Position numbers and translations under genes: made by a program | Shown here: positions 27,339 to 35,714 of the stretch, piece after piece | How the letters are laid out: each line of letters starts with the position of its first letter | How positions within the stretch are numbered: the stretch's first letter is position 1 | Assembly: GCA_963789555.1 (NCBI GenBank) | Contig: CAWBKY010000003.1 | Location: 124,001-188,000, forward strand | Reading direction: 5' to 3' | Source: JACXTP01 sp963789555 | GTDB taxonomy: Archaea; Thermoplasmatota; Thermoplasmata; Methanomassiliicoccales; UBA472 | Length of the DNA: 64,000 bases | The notes under the pieces: model-generated | Databases searched by the model: none | Seen by the model: only the letters and a program-made list of their open reading frames with translations | What the model was told of the DNA's origin: nothing

Positions 27339-27956
27339 TCACTCGGTGAAGGTCTCTCCCTTCTCGTAATTCTCTTTTAGGTGGTTTATGAGGATGTCCC
27401 GGTTGTTGCGCAGGTGGGACTCGTACCAGGACAGGACCACATCGCGCATGGCCTCGTGCATCCCCTCCTCGTCATAGTTGTTCAAGGCCGCGTCGTAGAT
27501 GATGAACTGGCCGAAGATGCGCTTCCAGCCCGCGTACTTGTAGTAATGCTCACCTTCGCAGTAGTCGAAGACCATGCGGATGTGCGGGGTCGAATCGACG
27601 GAATAATACCAGACCTTCAGGGAGTCGCCCATGCGCCCCTGCACTTGGGAGCGGTCGATGAGCTGCATGTTGGTGACCGATTCCAGGTCGAACTCGGGAC
27701 GGAAGGACCATTTGTCCGGGAAACCGTCCTTCTCGAACTGGGCGTAAGTGCTGTAGGTTGGCTCCATGGTCATCTGCACGGAGATCTTGCTGAAGCGATT
27801 CAGGATGTTCCAGAGGTCCTCGATGAGAGCCTTGTTGATCCTCGTTCTCTGCATGTGCAGCTCGTCCCGGTCGCGGGAGACGGCGAGGGTCTTCCTCTCG
27901 AGCTCAGCATCAAGTTTCGCGAACCAGTCATCCTTTCCTGCCTTATCTGGAGCCAA
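27339..27956 (-). CDS. Conserved-looking soluble protein of unknown function
   Basis: About 205 aa, not recognised. It starts with a charged coiled-coil-like helix (KLDAELERKTLAVSRDRDELHMQRTRINKALIEDLW), then a mixed domain rich in aromatic residues (FRPEFDLESV, RMVFDYCEGEHYYKYAGWKRIFGQFI) and a helical C-terminus. I place the start at TTG 27956 because a TATA-like sequence (ataaatagatat, 27991-28002) lies about 35 nt upstream; a longer frame to 28055 would translate the promoter. It is divergent from the first VTT-like gene. Confidence 0.55.
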   Translation of the reverse strand: MAPDKAGKDDWFAKLDAELERKTLAVSRDRDELHMQRTRINKALIEDLWNILNRFSKISVQMTMEPTYSTYAQFEKDGFPDKWSFRPEFDLESVTNMQLIDRSQVQGRMGDSLKVWYYSVDSTPHIRMVFDYCEGEHYYKYAGWKRIFGQFIIYDAALNNYDEEGMHEAMRDVVLSWYESHLRNNRDILINHLKENYEKGETFTE

Positions 27957-28088
27957 TATTATCCCCGAGGCGGATAATATCCATCCGAACATAAATAGAT
28001 ATCCCAATCTGGCGCCCATAAAAAACGGCGATGCTGGCACCGGGCACAGTATCAAGTCATCTAGCGTTCATACGGCCGTGGGGGCGAA

Positions 28089-28604
28089 ATGGACCTTATC
28101 TCGCAGCTCACGGAGATCCTGCAGGGAGTGGCCAGCGACCCCGTTCAATATCTGATAGTGGTCTTCGTCTACTCCATAGCCACCGCGGTCTTCCTTCCGT
28201 TCCCGGTGGAGGCGGCGCTGTTCCTGAGCGATTCCGCACCATTCTGGTCCATCGCCTTGGTCCTCTCCTTGGGAAAGACGGTCGGCGGGTTCGTCGTATA
28301 CTCCATCGGCGGCAAGTTGGAGGAGCCGATAAGGAACTCGGGGCAGGGGTGGAGGGTATGGGCCGCCTTCGTCAACGCCTGCGAACGCTTCGTGCAACGA
28401 TTCGGCTACATCGGCTTCTATGCCCTCCTGAGCATCCCTTTAATGCCAGACACCGTGACCCTCTACCTGTTCTCTCTCTTCAACAAGGAAGGCAAGGTGA
28501 TGGAGCGGAAACATTTCCTGATCATCAACTTCCTTGGGTCCCTGACGCGCTGCGTCATAGTTTATGTCGCCGCCGACATCCTCAGGCCGATCCTGGGCAT
28601 CTGA
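28089..28604 (+). CDS. VTT/DedA-like membrane protein (copy 1)
   Basis: 171 aa. A conserved FLPFPVEAALFLS after the first helix, GKTVGGFVVYSIGGKLEEPIR, FGYIGFYALLSIPLMPDT and a C-terminal helix pair resemble the VTT (SNARE-associated/DedA) fold, with a re-entrant Pro-rich loop and a Gly-rich helix. DedA proteins are lipid flippases or transporters; that role here is inference. It is a tandem paralog of the next gene. Confidence 0.65.
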   Translation: MDLISQLTEILQGVASDPVQYLIVVFVYSIATAVFLPFPVEAALFLSDSAPFWSIALVLSLGKTVGGFVVYSIGGKLEEPIRNSGQGWRVWAAFVNACERFVQRFGYIGFYALLSIPLMPDTVTLYLFSLFNKEGKVMERKHFLIINFLGSLTRCVIVYVAADILRPILGI

Positions 28605-28668
28605 TATCATGGAGAACATCAGGTCGATGATCGACCCATATCAGTACCTAGAGGCCCAACGAAGAGCC

Positions 28669-28677
28669 TATTTAAAC
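28669..28677 (+). promoter_or_regulatory. TATA box of VTT-like copy 2
   Basis: TATTTAAAC, centred 27 nt before the ATG at 28700 and too close (15 nt) to the upstream ATG 28688; it therefore fixes the start at 28700. Confidence 0.6.
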
Positions 28678-28699
28678 AAGAAGTCATATGACCGGCCCA

Positions 28700-29227
28700 A
28701 TGGGCGTCATCGATGACATGATCAGTTATCTGGAGAGCGTCGCCCATGACCCCTTGCTCTACCTTTTCCTATTGTTCCTCTACTCCATCGCCGCCGCCGT
28801 CTTCCTGCCCATCCCGGTGGAGTTCGCCCTCTTCCTCAGCCCCGACACCCCCTTCGCCGCCAAGGCATTGGTGCTAGCCTCAGGCAAGGCCGTGGGAAGC
28901 GTGCTGGTCTTCTATATCGGTTACAACGTTGAGGAGCCGATCAGGCGTTGGTCGGAAAAATGGACCTTCTTCCGGTTGTTCGTCCGTTTCTGCGAGTGGT
29001 TCGTGACCAAGCTGGGGTACGTCGGTCTCTTCATCCTGCTCAGCATACCGTTCATGAGCGACACCGTGGTCCTCTACGTCTTTGCGGTCTTCAACAAGGA
29101 GGGGAAGGTACTCGACATGAAGATGTTCGCATTGGTGAACTTCCTGGGCGCCCTCACCCGTTGCGCCATAGTCTACTTCGCATCAGGCTACCTGGCCGAT
29201 TATTTCGGCTACGATTACACAATGTGA
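28700..29227 (+). CDS. VTT/DedA-like membrane protein (copy 2)
   Basis: 175 aa. It aligns along its whole length with copy 1: FLPIPVEFALFLS, SGKAVGSVLVFYIGYNVEEPIR, LGYVGLFILLSIPFMSDT, FNKEGKVLDMK and NFLGALTRCAIVYF. The start at 28700 follows from its own promoter, so the two copies can be expressed separately. Divergence between copies suggests an old duplication and perhaps different substrates. Confidence 0.65.
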   Translation: MGVIDDMISYLESVAHDPLLYLFLLFLYSIAAAVFLPIPVEFALFLSPDTPFAAKALVLASGKAVGSVLVFYIGYNVEEPIRRWSEKWTFFRLFVRFCEWFVTKLGYVGLFILLSIPFMSDTVVLYVFAVFNKEGKVLDMKMFALVNFLGALTRCAIVYFASGYLADYFGYDYTM

Positions 29228-29304
29228 ACAGGGGTTAATCCCTGACCATCATCTTTTTGAACATGGTTGCAAAAATTTATTAGGGCTATACAAATTCCTA
29301 GTTA

Positions 29305-30375
29305 ATGGTCCCGAAGAAAAAGATCTCGAAGATCATGGCGGAATATGACAAGGACAAGCTGACCATAGCTACCTTGTGCTCACACTCCTCCTTGCAGATT
29401 TTCCATGGCGCCAAACAGGAGGGCTTCCGCACACTGGGGCTGGCGGTGAGGCCGAACAACAAACATTATGACGCCTTCCCCCTCGCCAAGCCGGACGAGA
29501 TCATCAAACTGCAATCCTACACGGACCTGATCGACAAAGCGGACGAGTTCCTGGCACGCAACGTCATCATCGTGCCCCACGGCTCCTTCGTGGAGTACAT
29601 GGGCACTAGCAAGTTCGAGGACATGCCCATACCCACCTTCGGCAACCGAAAGGTCCTGGGCTGGGAATCGGACCGTAACAAGATGAGGGAATGGCTCGAG
29701 TCCGGGGGCATAGACATGCCTCGCGTGGTCGACGACCCGAAGTCGATCGACCGGCCGGTCCTCGTGAAGTACCATGGGGCCAAGGGCGGCCGGGGCTTCT
29801 TCATCGCCAAGGATTACATGGACTTCAAGATGGGCATAGACATGGAGCAGCCCTTCACCATCCAGGAGTACATTCTTGGTACCCGTTACTATCTGCATTA
29901 CTTCTACTCGCCGATCAAGAAGGACGGCTACCGCGTATCCGACGGCTGCCTGGAGCTGATGTCGATGGACCGGCGCGATGAGAGCAACATCGACGAGATG
30001 TACAAGCTCGGCGCGGCGGAGGAGCTCAAGAAGCTGGGCCACTTCCCCACTTTCGTCGTCACGGGAAATATCCCAGTCGTCATCCGGGAGAGCCTATTGC
30101 CCAAAGTGCTTGAGATGGGCGAGAAGGTGGTGGAACGCTCGGAGCAGTTGTTCGGGGGCATGATCGGGCCGTTCTGCCTGGAATGCATCGTCACCGACAA
30201 GCTGGAGTTCAAGGTCTTCGAGATATCCTCGCGCATCGTGGCCGGTTCCAATCCCTTCATCTCCGGTTCACCCTATTCGGACCTGGTCGAACCAGGCATG
30301 AGCACTGGCAGGCGCATCTCCCGTGAGATCAAGAACTCCCGGGACAGCGACGTGATGGACCTGGTGGTGTCATGA
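29305..30375 (+). CDS. purP: FAICAR synthetase PurP (formate- and ATP-dependent AICAR formylation)
   Basis: 356 aa ATP-grasp enzyme that makes FAICAR from AICAR, formate and ATP in archaeal purine synthesis. HSSLQIFHGAKQEGF near the N-terminus, FGNRKVLGWESDR, VKYHGAKGGRGFF (ATP-binding loop), TIQEYILGTRYYLHYFYSP and FEISSRIVAGSNPF are family hallmarks. A TATA-like AAATTTATTAGG sits near 29272-29283. The ATG of the next gene overlaps the stop (ATGA), so it is coupled to nep1. Confidence 0.95.
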   Translation: MVPKKKISKIMAEYDKDKLTIATLCSHSSLQIFHGAKQEGFRTLGLAVRPNNKHYDAFPLAKPDEIIKLQSYTDLIDKADEFLARNVIIVPHGSFVEYMGTSKFEDMPIPTFGNRKVLGWESDRNKMREWLESGGIDMPRVVDDPKSIDRPVLVKYHGAKGGRGFFIAKDYMDFKMGIDMEQPFTIQEYILGTRYYLHYFYSPIKKDGYRVSDGCLELMSMDRRDESNIDEMYKLGAAEELKKLGHFPTFVVTGNIPVVIRESLLPKVLEMGEKVVERSEQLFGGMIGPFCLECIVTDKLEFKVFEISSRIVAGSNPFISGSPYSDLVEPGMSTGRRISREIKNSRDSDVMDLVVS

Positions 30376-31031
30376 GGACCACATTGGCCATCGTCGACGC
30401 GGAGCTCGAGGTGGTGCCGAAGGAAAAGCTTGGGGGCGTGAAGCTGAGGGCAAGCTCCGACGCGCTCTTCGGCAAGAGGGAGGTCATCCTCGACCACGTG
30501 CTTCATGCGGACCTGGTGCGGGCCATGTCGGAGAGCAACCGTCGGGGCAGGCCTGACATCTTGCACCACGCCCTCACGCTCGCCATTAGCTCCATCCCCT
30601 ACCGCATGGGCGACATCGATGTGGTGGTGCATACCCGCAACAACGAGGCCATCTACTTCGGGCCCAAGGCCGAGATACCGCAGAACTACTTCGAGTTCCT
30701 GCGCCGTCTGGGCGACCTGTACAGCGAAGGCCAAGTGGACTGCCGGGAGAAGCGCTGGGCCATCGAGCCCAACCGGGACCTGGCCCATATCGTGGCCAAG
30801 AGCAGGGCGGAGGTCCGCGTGCTCTTGTCCCCAGAAGGCGAGGTGAAAGGGCTGGGCAAGCTCCTCAAGGGCTTCCAGGAGAACAACGCCATCATCATGT
30901 TCGGCGGTTTCCCTGAAGGTGGCTTCAAGAGCCCGGTCAAGGAGCTGGCCGACATCAGCGTCTCGCTCGGACCGGACCTGCTGAACATAAATGCCGTGAC
31001 GGCGGAGATATTGCGCTCCCTGCCATACTAA
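30372..31031 (+). CDS. nep1: rRNA small-subunit pseudouridine N1-methyltransferase Nep1 (Emg1)
   Basis: 219 aa SPOUT-class methyltransferase. TLAIVDAELEVVP, the RRGRPDILHHALTLAI helix, VVVHTRNNEAIYFGP, and the knot region IIMFGGFPEGGF with LLNINAVTAEIL fit archaeal Nep1, which methylates a pseudouridine in the helix 35 loop of 16S rRNA. Coupled to purP by a 4-nt overlap. Convergent with pdxS. Confidence 0.93.
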   Translation: MRTTLAIVDAELEVVPKEKLGGVKLRASSDALFGKREVILDHVLHADLVRAMSESNRRGRPDILHHALTLAISSIPYRMGDIDVVVHTRNNEAIYFGPKAEIPQNYFEFLRRLGDLYSEGQVDCREKRWAIEPNRDLAHIVAKSRAEVRVLLSPEGEVKGLGKLLKGFQENNAIIMFGGFPEGGFKSPVKELADISVSLGPDLLNINAVTAEILRSLPY

Positions 31032-31082
31032 ATTGTGAGAATTTATTAGAGATTTTGAAAAAGGGGAAAATGGGTCTGGGGT

Positions 31083-31991
31083 TTACCAGCCCCTCTCCTG
31101 CATCCTCTGGGGCTCGGGTATGGTGGAGATCTCGATGCCGTGCATCGCCTCCCCCAGTCCCTTCGAGACCTCGGCGATGACCTTGGCGTCGTCGAAGTTG
31201 GTGACCGCGTCCACGATGGCCTTGGCCCGCACCTTCGGGTTGCTGGACTTGAATATGCCAGAACCTACGAACACGCCGTCCGATCCGAGCTGCATCATCA
31301 ATGCGGCGTCGGCCGGGGTGGCGATACCGCCAGCGGCGAAGTTTATGACCGGCAGGCGCTGCAATCGGGCCACTTCCTCCACCAGGTAGATGGGCGCCTC
31401 GATCTTGCGCGCCAGCATGACCATCTCCTCGTGGTCCTTGCCCTTGAGCTCGCGCACCATGCTTGTGATCATGCGCTGGTGCCTGACCGCTTCCACCACA
31501 TTGCCCGTGCCCGGCTCACCCTTGGTGCGGATCATCGCTGCACCCTCGTCGATGCGGCGCAGCGCCTCGCCCAGGTCGCGGGCCCCACAGACGAACGGGA
31601 CGGTGAACTTCTTCTTGTTGACATGATAGAACGGGTCGGCCGGTGTGAGGACCTCGGACTCATCGATCATGTCCACGCCCAAGGTCTCCAGCACCTGGGC
31701 CTCCACGAAATGACCGATGCGGCATTTCGCCATGACCGGGATCGTGACCGCCTCTATGATCTCCTCCACCTTCAATGGGTCGGCCATGCGGGCCACCCCG
31801 CCTTGGGCCCTGATGTCGGCTGGCACACGTTCAAGTGCCATGACCGCGACCGCCCCCGCCTCCTCGGCGATGATGGCCTGCTCCGCGTTGGTGACGTCCA
31901 TGACCACCCCTCCCTGTTGCATCTTGGCGAAACCTCTCTTGACGAGGTCGCTCCCATGCCTCAGCTTGGTCAGGTCCAATTCAAATACCAT
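31083..31991 (-). CDS. pdxS: Pyridoxal 5'-phosphate synthase lyase subunit PdxS
   Basis: 302 aa (beta/alpha)8 enzyme that builds PLP from ribose 5-phosphate, glyceraldehyde 3-phosphate and ammonia delivered by PdxT. RGFAKMQQGGVVMDVTNAEQA, MALERVPADIRAQGGVARM, MAKCRIGHFVEAQ, IRTKGEPGTGNVVEAVRH and NFAAGGIATPADAALMM are diagnostic. ATG 31991 agrees with the family N-terminus and with a TATA box at 32022-32030. The glutaminase gene pdxT is not adjacent. Confidence 0.97.
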   Translation of the reverse strand: MVFELDLTKLRHGSDLVKRGFAKMQQGGVVMDVTNAEQAIIAEEAGAVAVMALERVPADIRAQGGVARMADPLKVEEIIEAVTIPVMAKCRIGHFVEAQVLETLGVDMIDESEVLTPADPFYHVNKKKFTVPFVCGARDLGEALRRIDEGAAMIRTKGEPGTGNVVEAVRHQRMITSMVRELKGKDHEEMVMLARKIEAPIYLVEEVARLQRLPVINFAAGGIATPADAALMMQLGSDGVFVGSGIFKSSNPKVRAKAIVDAVTNFDDAKVIAEVSKGLGEAMHGIEISTIPEPQRMQERGW

Positions 31992-32021
31992 TTGCTCACC
32001 AGGTCGGCTTAGTAGAGGCGA

Positions 32022-32030
32022 CTTATAAAA
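32022..32030 (-). promoter_or_regulatory. TATA box of pdxS
   Basis: TTTTATAAG on the minus strand, about 35 nt before ATG 31991 (leader of about 8 nt); it excludes the longer in-frame reading that runs through it. Confidence 0.6.
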
Positions 32031-32168
32031 TTGTTTCCTTTTTAATGAACAAATAAGGTATTGAATGTACATAAATGTAATTGAAAGAATGGCGTTCAGT
32101 TCAGGTCACAAGGACCACAGGGAATTTTGAGAAAGGCATAAAGAGACCATGCGCGTTAATCCGCCCCG

Positions 32169-33326
32169 ATGGTCGCACGCAGGATGGCCAACGTGCCCGA
32201 GTCTGGGACGGTGAAGATCGCCAACGTGGTGAGCAAGCTCAAGTCCGAGGGCGTGAACGATATGATCTCGTTCTCCATGGGCGAGCCCGACTTCCACACC
32301 CCAGACCACATCACCGAGGCCTGCGTCAATTCACTGCACCACCACGAGACCTATTACACGCCCTCCGCCGGCATCCCGGAGCTGAGGCAGGCGGTGGCCG
32401 AGGACCTCTCCCATCGCAATGGCCTGCCCTGCGCCAGCAAGAACGTCCTGATCACCCCGACCAAGCACGCCATCTTCATGACCATGTTGGCCCTGATCGA
32501 CGAAGGCGATGAGGTGATCGTCCCCGACCCGGCCTGGGGCACTTTCGACGCCTGTGCCCGGTTGGCCGGGGCCAAGGTACGCTATGCCAAGTTGGACCCG
32601 GAGAACGGATACCGGCTCACCCCCGAGGCACTGATGGAACAGGTCACAAAGAAGACCAAGCTGGTGGTCATCAACACCCCCTCCAACCCATGCGGCGCGG
32701 TCATGCGGACCGAGGACGTCAAGGGAGTGGCCGACATCTGCCGGGACCATGGCCTCTATGTCCTATCGGACGAGATCTACGAGAGGCTCATCTTCGAGGG
32801 CAAGCACAAGTCCATAGCCTCGATGGAGGGGATGTTCGACCGAACGGTCACCATCGGCGGGCTGTCCAAGACCTACGCCATGACCGGATGGCGCATCGGT
32901 TGGGCCGTCGCCCCCATGCCCATCTTCAACGAGCTGAACAAGCTCCAGACCCAGTCCATCACCTGCGTCACCTCGTTCGTGCAGCGGGCCGGGCTCGAGG
33001 CGCTGCAAGGGTCGCAGGAACCGGTCCACAAGATGGCGGTGGAGTTCAAGGCCAGGAGGGACCTGATATTCGATCTGGTGCAGGACATCCCTCAGTTGAC
33101 CTGCCCCAAGCCCAACGGCGCTTTCTACCTCTTCCCCTCCTATGACCTGAAGATGCCCTCGGAGGACCTGGCCGCTTATCTGCTGGAGAAGGCCCACGTC
33201 GCGGTGACGCCAGGAAGCGCCTTCGGCCCATCCGGCGAAGGCAAGATCCGAATATCCTATGCCGCCAGCAGGAAGGACATCACCGAAGGCATGCGGCGCA
33301 TAGGTCACGCGCTAAAAGACCTATAG
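32169..33326 (+). CDS. Class I/II PLP-dependent aminotransferase (aspartate aminotransferase-like)
   Basis: 385 aa. FSMGEPDFHTP, YYTPSAGIPELRQAVAE, VINTPSNPCGAV, LSDEIYERL and GGLSKTYAMTGWRIGW (Lys forms the PLP aldimine), then a C-terminal GKIRISYAAS with the substrate carboxylate Arg. This is the common fold-type I subgroup that includes aspartate and aromatic aminotransferases; the exact amino acid is not readable. The gene neighbours PdxS, which makes its cofactor, but is divergently oriented. Confidence 0.9.
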   Translation: MVARRMANVPESGTVKIANVVSKLKSEGVNDMISFSMGEPDFHTPDHITEACVNSLHHHETYYTPSAGIPELRQAVAEDLSHRNGLPCASKNVLITPTKHAIFMTMLALIDEGDEVIVPDPAWGTFDACARLAGAKVRYAKLDPENGYRLTPEALMEQVTKKTKLVVINTPSNPCGAVMRTEDVKGVADICRDHGLYVLSDEIYERLIFEGKHKSIASMEGMFDRTVTIGGLSKTYAMTGWRIGWAVAPMPIFNELNKLQTQSITCVTSFVQRAGLEALQGSQEPVHKMAVEFKARRDLIFDLVQDIPQLTCPKPNGAFYLFPSYDLKMPSEDLAAYLLEKAHVAVTPGSAFGPSGEGKIRISYAASRKDITEGMRRIGHALKDL

Positions 33327-33509
33327 TCAGCGTTCGTCATGAGGTAGCATGTTGGGGATGGAGCCCTCGATGGGGTACTTCCTGCCGCATTTCTGACAGG
33401 TGAGCTCCCCTTCGACGATCTCCCCTCCATCCTCCACCTCGACGGTCATTTTCAATGGGGACGACTTGCACACTGGGCAGGCAAGGATGTTAAGAAGTTC
33501 GCGTTTCAT
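33327..33509 (-). CDS. Trm112-family zinc-ribbon protein
   Basis: 60 aa. MKRELLNILACPVCKSSPL, then CQKCGRKYPIEGSIPNML: two CxxC knuckles in a Trm112 pattern. Trm112 proteins activate methyltransferases acting on tRNA, rRNA or release factors. The ATG 33509 gives the usual length; earlier in-frame ATGs lie in the promoter of the divergent oxidoreductase. The stop touches that of the aminotransferase. Confidence 0.88.
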   Translation of the reverse strand: MKRELLNILACPVCKSSPLKMTVEVEDGGEIVEGELTCQKCGRKYPIEGSIPNMLPHDER

Positions 33510-33568
33510 CCACATCCTTGGAACGGGGCCAGAGGCATTTATTCGTTTGCACTTGCCCCCGCCCAATG

Positions 33569-33577
33569 CTTATTATT
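33569..33577 (+). promoter_or_regulatory. TATA box of the 33600 oxidoreductase
   Basis: CTTATTATT(C), centred 27 nt before ATG 33600. Read on the other strand it could also serve the divergent Trm112 gene. Confidence 0.55.
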
Positions 33578-33599
33578 CGCCAAGTCGATAGCTGGTGGC

Positions 33600-34574
33600 A
33601 TGTTGAAGGTGGGCGTGATCGGCACTGGGTCCATGGGACAGAACCATGTCCGCGTCTATTCGGAGATCGCGGACCTGGTCGGGGTCCATGACGCGGTAAA
33701 GGAGCAGTCCCGCAAGGTGGCCGATCGTTTCTCCGTCGGTTCGTTCGACAATCTGGACGACCTTTTGGACCGGGTGGACGCGGTGAGCGTTTGCACCCCC
33801 ACGGCATACCATCACGACGTCGCCAAGAAGGTCATTTCCCGGGGTCGTTCCCTTCTGGTGGAGAAACCATTCACAGGAAGCTCGAAGACGGCATTGCAGC
33901 TGATGGAGACCGCCCGGGCCAAGGGGGTGGTCCTTGCCTCTGGCTTCATCGAGCGTTTCAACCCCATCGTCACGGTCGCCAGGAGCGCTGTGCAGGAAGG
34001 CCGTATGGGCGACATAATCTCCATTTCCTCCAGGAGGGTGTCATCCTTCCCTTCACGCATCCGCGATGTGGGCGTCATCATGGACCTCGGCATCCACGAT
34101 GTGGACGTGATACGTCATATCACAGGCAAGGAGGTGCTTTCGGTATACGCGGTCGGAGGGCGGTATCAGAACACCGATTTCGAGGACAACGCCAACCTGG
34201 TGCTGGAGATGGAGGGGGGCATCCATGGTTCGGTGGAGGTTAACTGGCTTACGCCAATGAAGGTGCGCAAGGTCACCATGACCTGCAGCGCCGGGTTCGC
34301 CCAGCTGGATTACACCGATCAGAGCATGGAGCTATCTACCACCAAGGTCCAGGAGATCGACCCCTCGGACATGTTCAGGATCCCGCTCGAATACGATGTG
34401 AGGCGCATCTCCGTCAAGAAGGAGGAGCCACTGAAGCGTGAGCTCACCGACTTCCTGGATGCCGTTGAGAAGGGCAAGGAGCCCAAGGTCTCCGGGGCGG
34501 ACGCGGTCAAGAACCTGCGCGTTTGCGAGGCGGCACTGGAGTCATTGCGAACTGGCACGAAGGTGATGGTCTGA
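33600..34574 (+). CDS. Gfo/Idh/MocA oxidoreductase, probable UDP-sugar 3-dehydrogenase
   Basis: 324 aa. N-terminal Rossmann GVIGTGSMGQNH and the EKPF motif (LLVEKPFTGSSKTA) bind NAD; the catalytic stretch is DLGIHDVDVIRHITG. It is related to WbpB/WlbA enzymes that oxidise C3 of UDP-GlcNAc(A). Its neighbours on the chromosome include a UDP-sugar 6-dehydrogenase and, further off, a 2-epimerase; a second family member is at 52979. Leaderless promoter. Confidence 0.88.
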   Translation: MLKVGVIGTGSMGQNHVRVYSEIADLVGVHDAVKEQSRKVADRFSVGSFDNLDDLLDRVDAVSVCTPTAYHHDVAKKVISRGRSLLVEKPFTGSSKTALQLMETARAKGVVLASGFIERFNPIVTVARSAVQEGRMGDIISISSRRVSSFPSRIRDVGVIMDLGIHDVDVIRHITGKEVLSVYAVGGRYQNTDFEDNANLVLEMEGGIHGSVEVNWLTPMKVRKVTMTCSAGFAQLDYTDQSMELSTTKVQEIDPSDMFRIPLEYDVRRISVKKEEPLKRELTDFLDAVEKGKEPKVSGADAVKNLRVCEAALESLRTGTKVMV

Positions 34575-34583
34575 AAGCAGGCT

Positions 34584-34593
34584 CTTTATATAC
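34584..34593 (+). promoter_or_regulatory. TATA box of the threonine aldolase gene
   Basis: CTTTATATAC, centred 36 nt before ATG 34624 (predicted leader of about 10 nt). Confidence 0.55.
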
Positions 34594-34623
34594 GAACCCC
34601 GCCTTGCCTGGACCGGTGATCCC

Positions 34624-35714
34624 ATGAGGCCCATCGACCTGCGCAGCGATACCTTTACCTTGCCGAGCCGAGAGATGCTGGAAACGATCATGGAGGCCGA
34701 CCTGGGGGACGATGTGGAGAGGGAGGACCCCACGGTCAACAAGTTGCAGGACATGGCGGCCAAGCGTTTTGGCACAGAGGCCGCTCTGCTGGTGCCGAGC
34801 GGGACCATGGGCAATCTGGTGGCCATGCTCTCCCATTGCAAGAGGGGCGACGAGATCATCCTCGAGGCGGACGCCCACATGTACTATTACGAGGTCGGGG
34901 GCATGTCCGCCCTGGTGGGGGCCATACCCCATCTCATCAAAGGGAAAAATGGGGTGTTCACGCCGGAGCAGGTGCAGGCAGCGTTGCGGCCAGGTGACCC
35001 ATTGCATTATCCTCCGTCCCGTCTGTTGGAGATAGAGAACACCCATAATCGGGCAGGCGGATGCTGTTGGAAACCCTCTCAGGTCAAGGACGTGAGCCGT
35101 TTGGCGCACGACAACGACATGAGCGTGCACATCGACGGGGCCAGGATATTCAACGCCTGCATCGCTCTTGGACGCAAGCCCGAAGGATTTCATGCGCCAT
35201 GTCGACAGCCTCACCTTCTGCCTGTCCAAGGGCTTGAGCTGCCCCATCGGGTCCATCATCGTCGGTAATGAGGAGTTCATCGAAAGGCGAGGATCAACCG
35301 AAAGATGGTGGGCGGGGGCATGCGTCAGGCCGGTGTGATCGCCGCACCGGGGATATATGCCCTGGAGAAAATGGTGTCGCGGTTGAAGGAGGACCATGAC
35401 AACGCCAAGCGCCTGGCCGTCGGTCTGGCGGACCTCGGCCTCGGCATCGAGATGACCACGGTGCAGACCAACCTCATACTAGCGGACACGACCGGTATAG
35501 GCCTAAAGGAAGAGGAGATGGTGGAGCTGGGCAGGAAGGCCGGGGTGCTGTTCTTCACCATGGGGCACAACAAGGTCCGATTTGTGACGCATTATGGCAT
35601 AACAAAGAGGACGTGGACGAAGCACTTGCCCGTCTGGAGAACGCGCTAGGAAGATTAACCTTTTCCCACGCCCTTGTAGATCAGATCCGACCTTGGCGCA
35701 ATCCTTCTGATTGA
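34624..35714 (+). CDS. ltaE: Low-specificity L-threonine aldolase (frameshifted)
   Basis: PLP enzyme that cleaves threonine to glycine and acetaldehyde. IDLRSDTFTLPS, DDVEREDPTVNKLQ, LLVPSGTMGNLVAML, ENTHNRAGG and HIDGARIFNA are family blocks. A frameshift near 35185 leads into a frame with SLTFCLSKGLSCPIGSI, which carries the PLP Lys. Another near 35290 joins RKMVGGGMRQAG, and a third near 35600 joins NKEDVDEALARLENALG. The exact stop is uncertain because the last frame runs to 35714, over the end of the convergent dehydrogenase gene; 35649 is the stop without the last shift. Confidence 0.85.

Noticed and set aside
28688..28699. Upstream ATG as start of the second VTT-like gene
   Set aside because: It lies only about 15 nt after the TATA box, upstream of the predicted transcription start.
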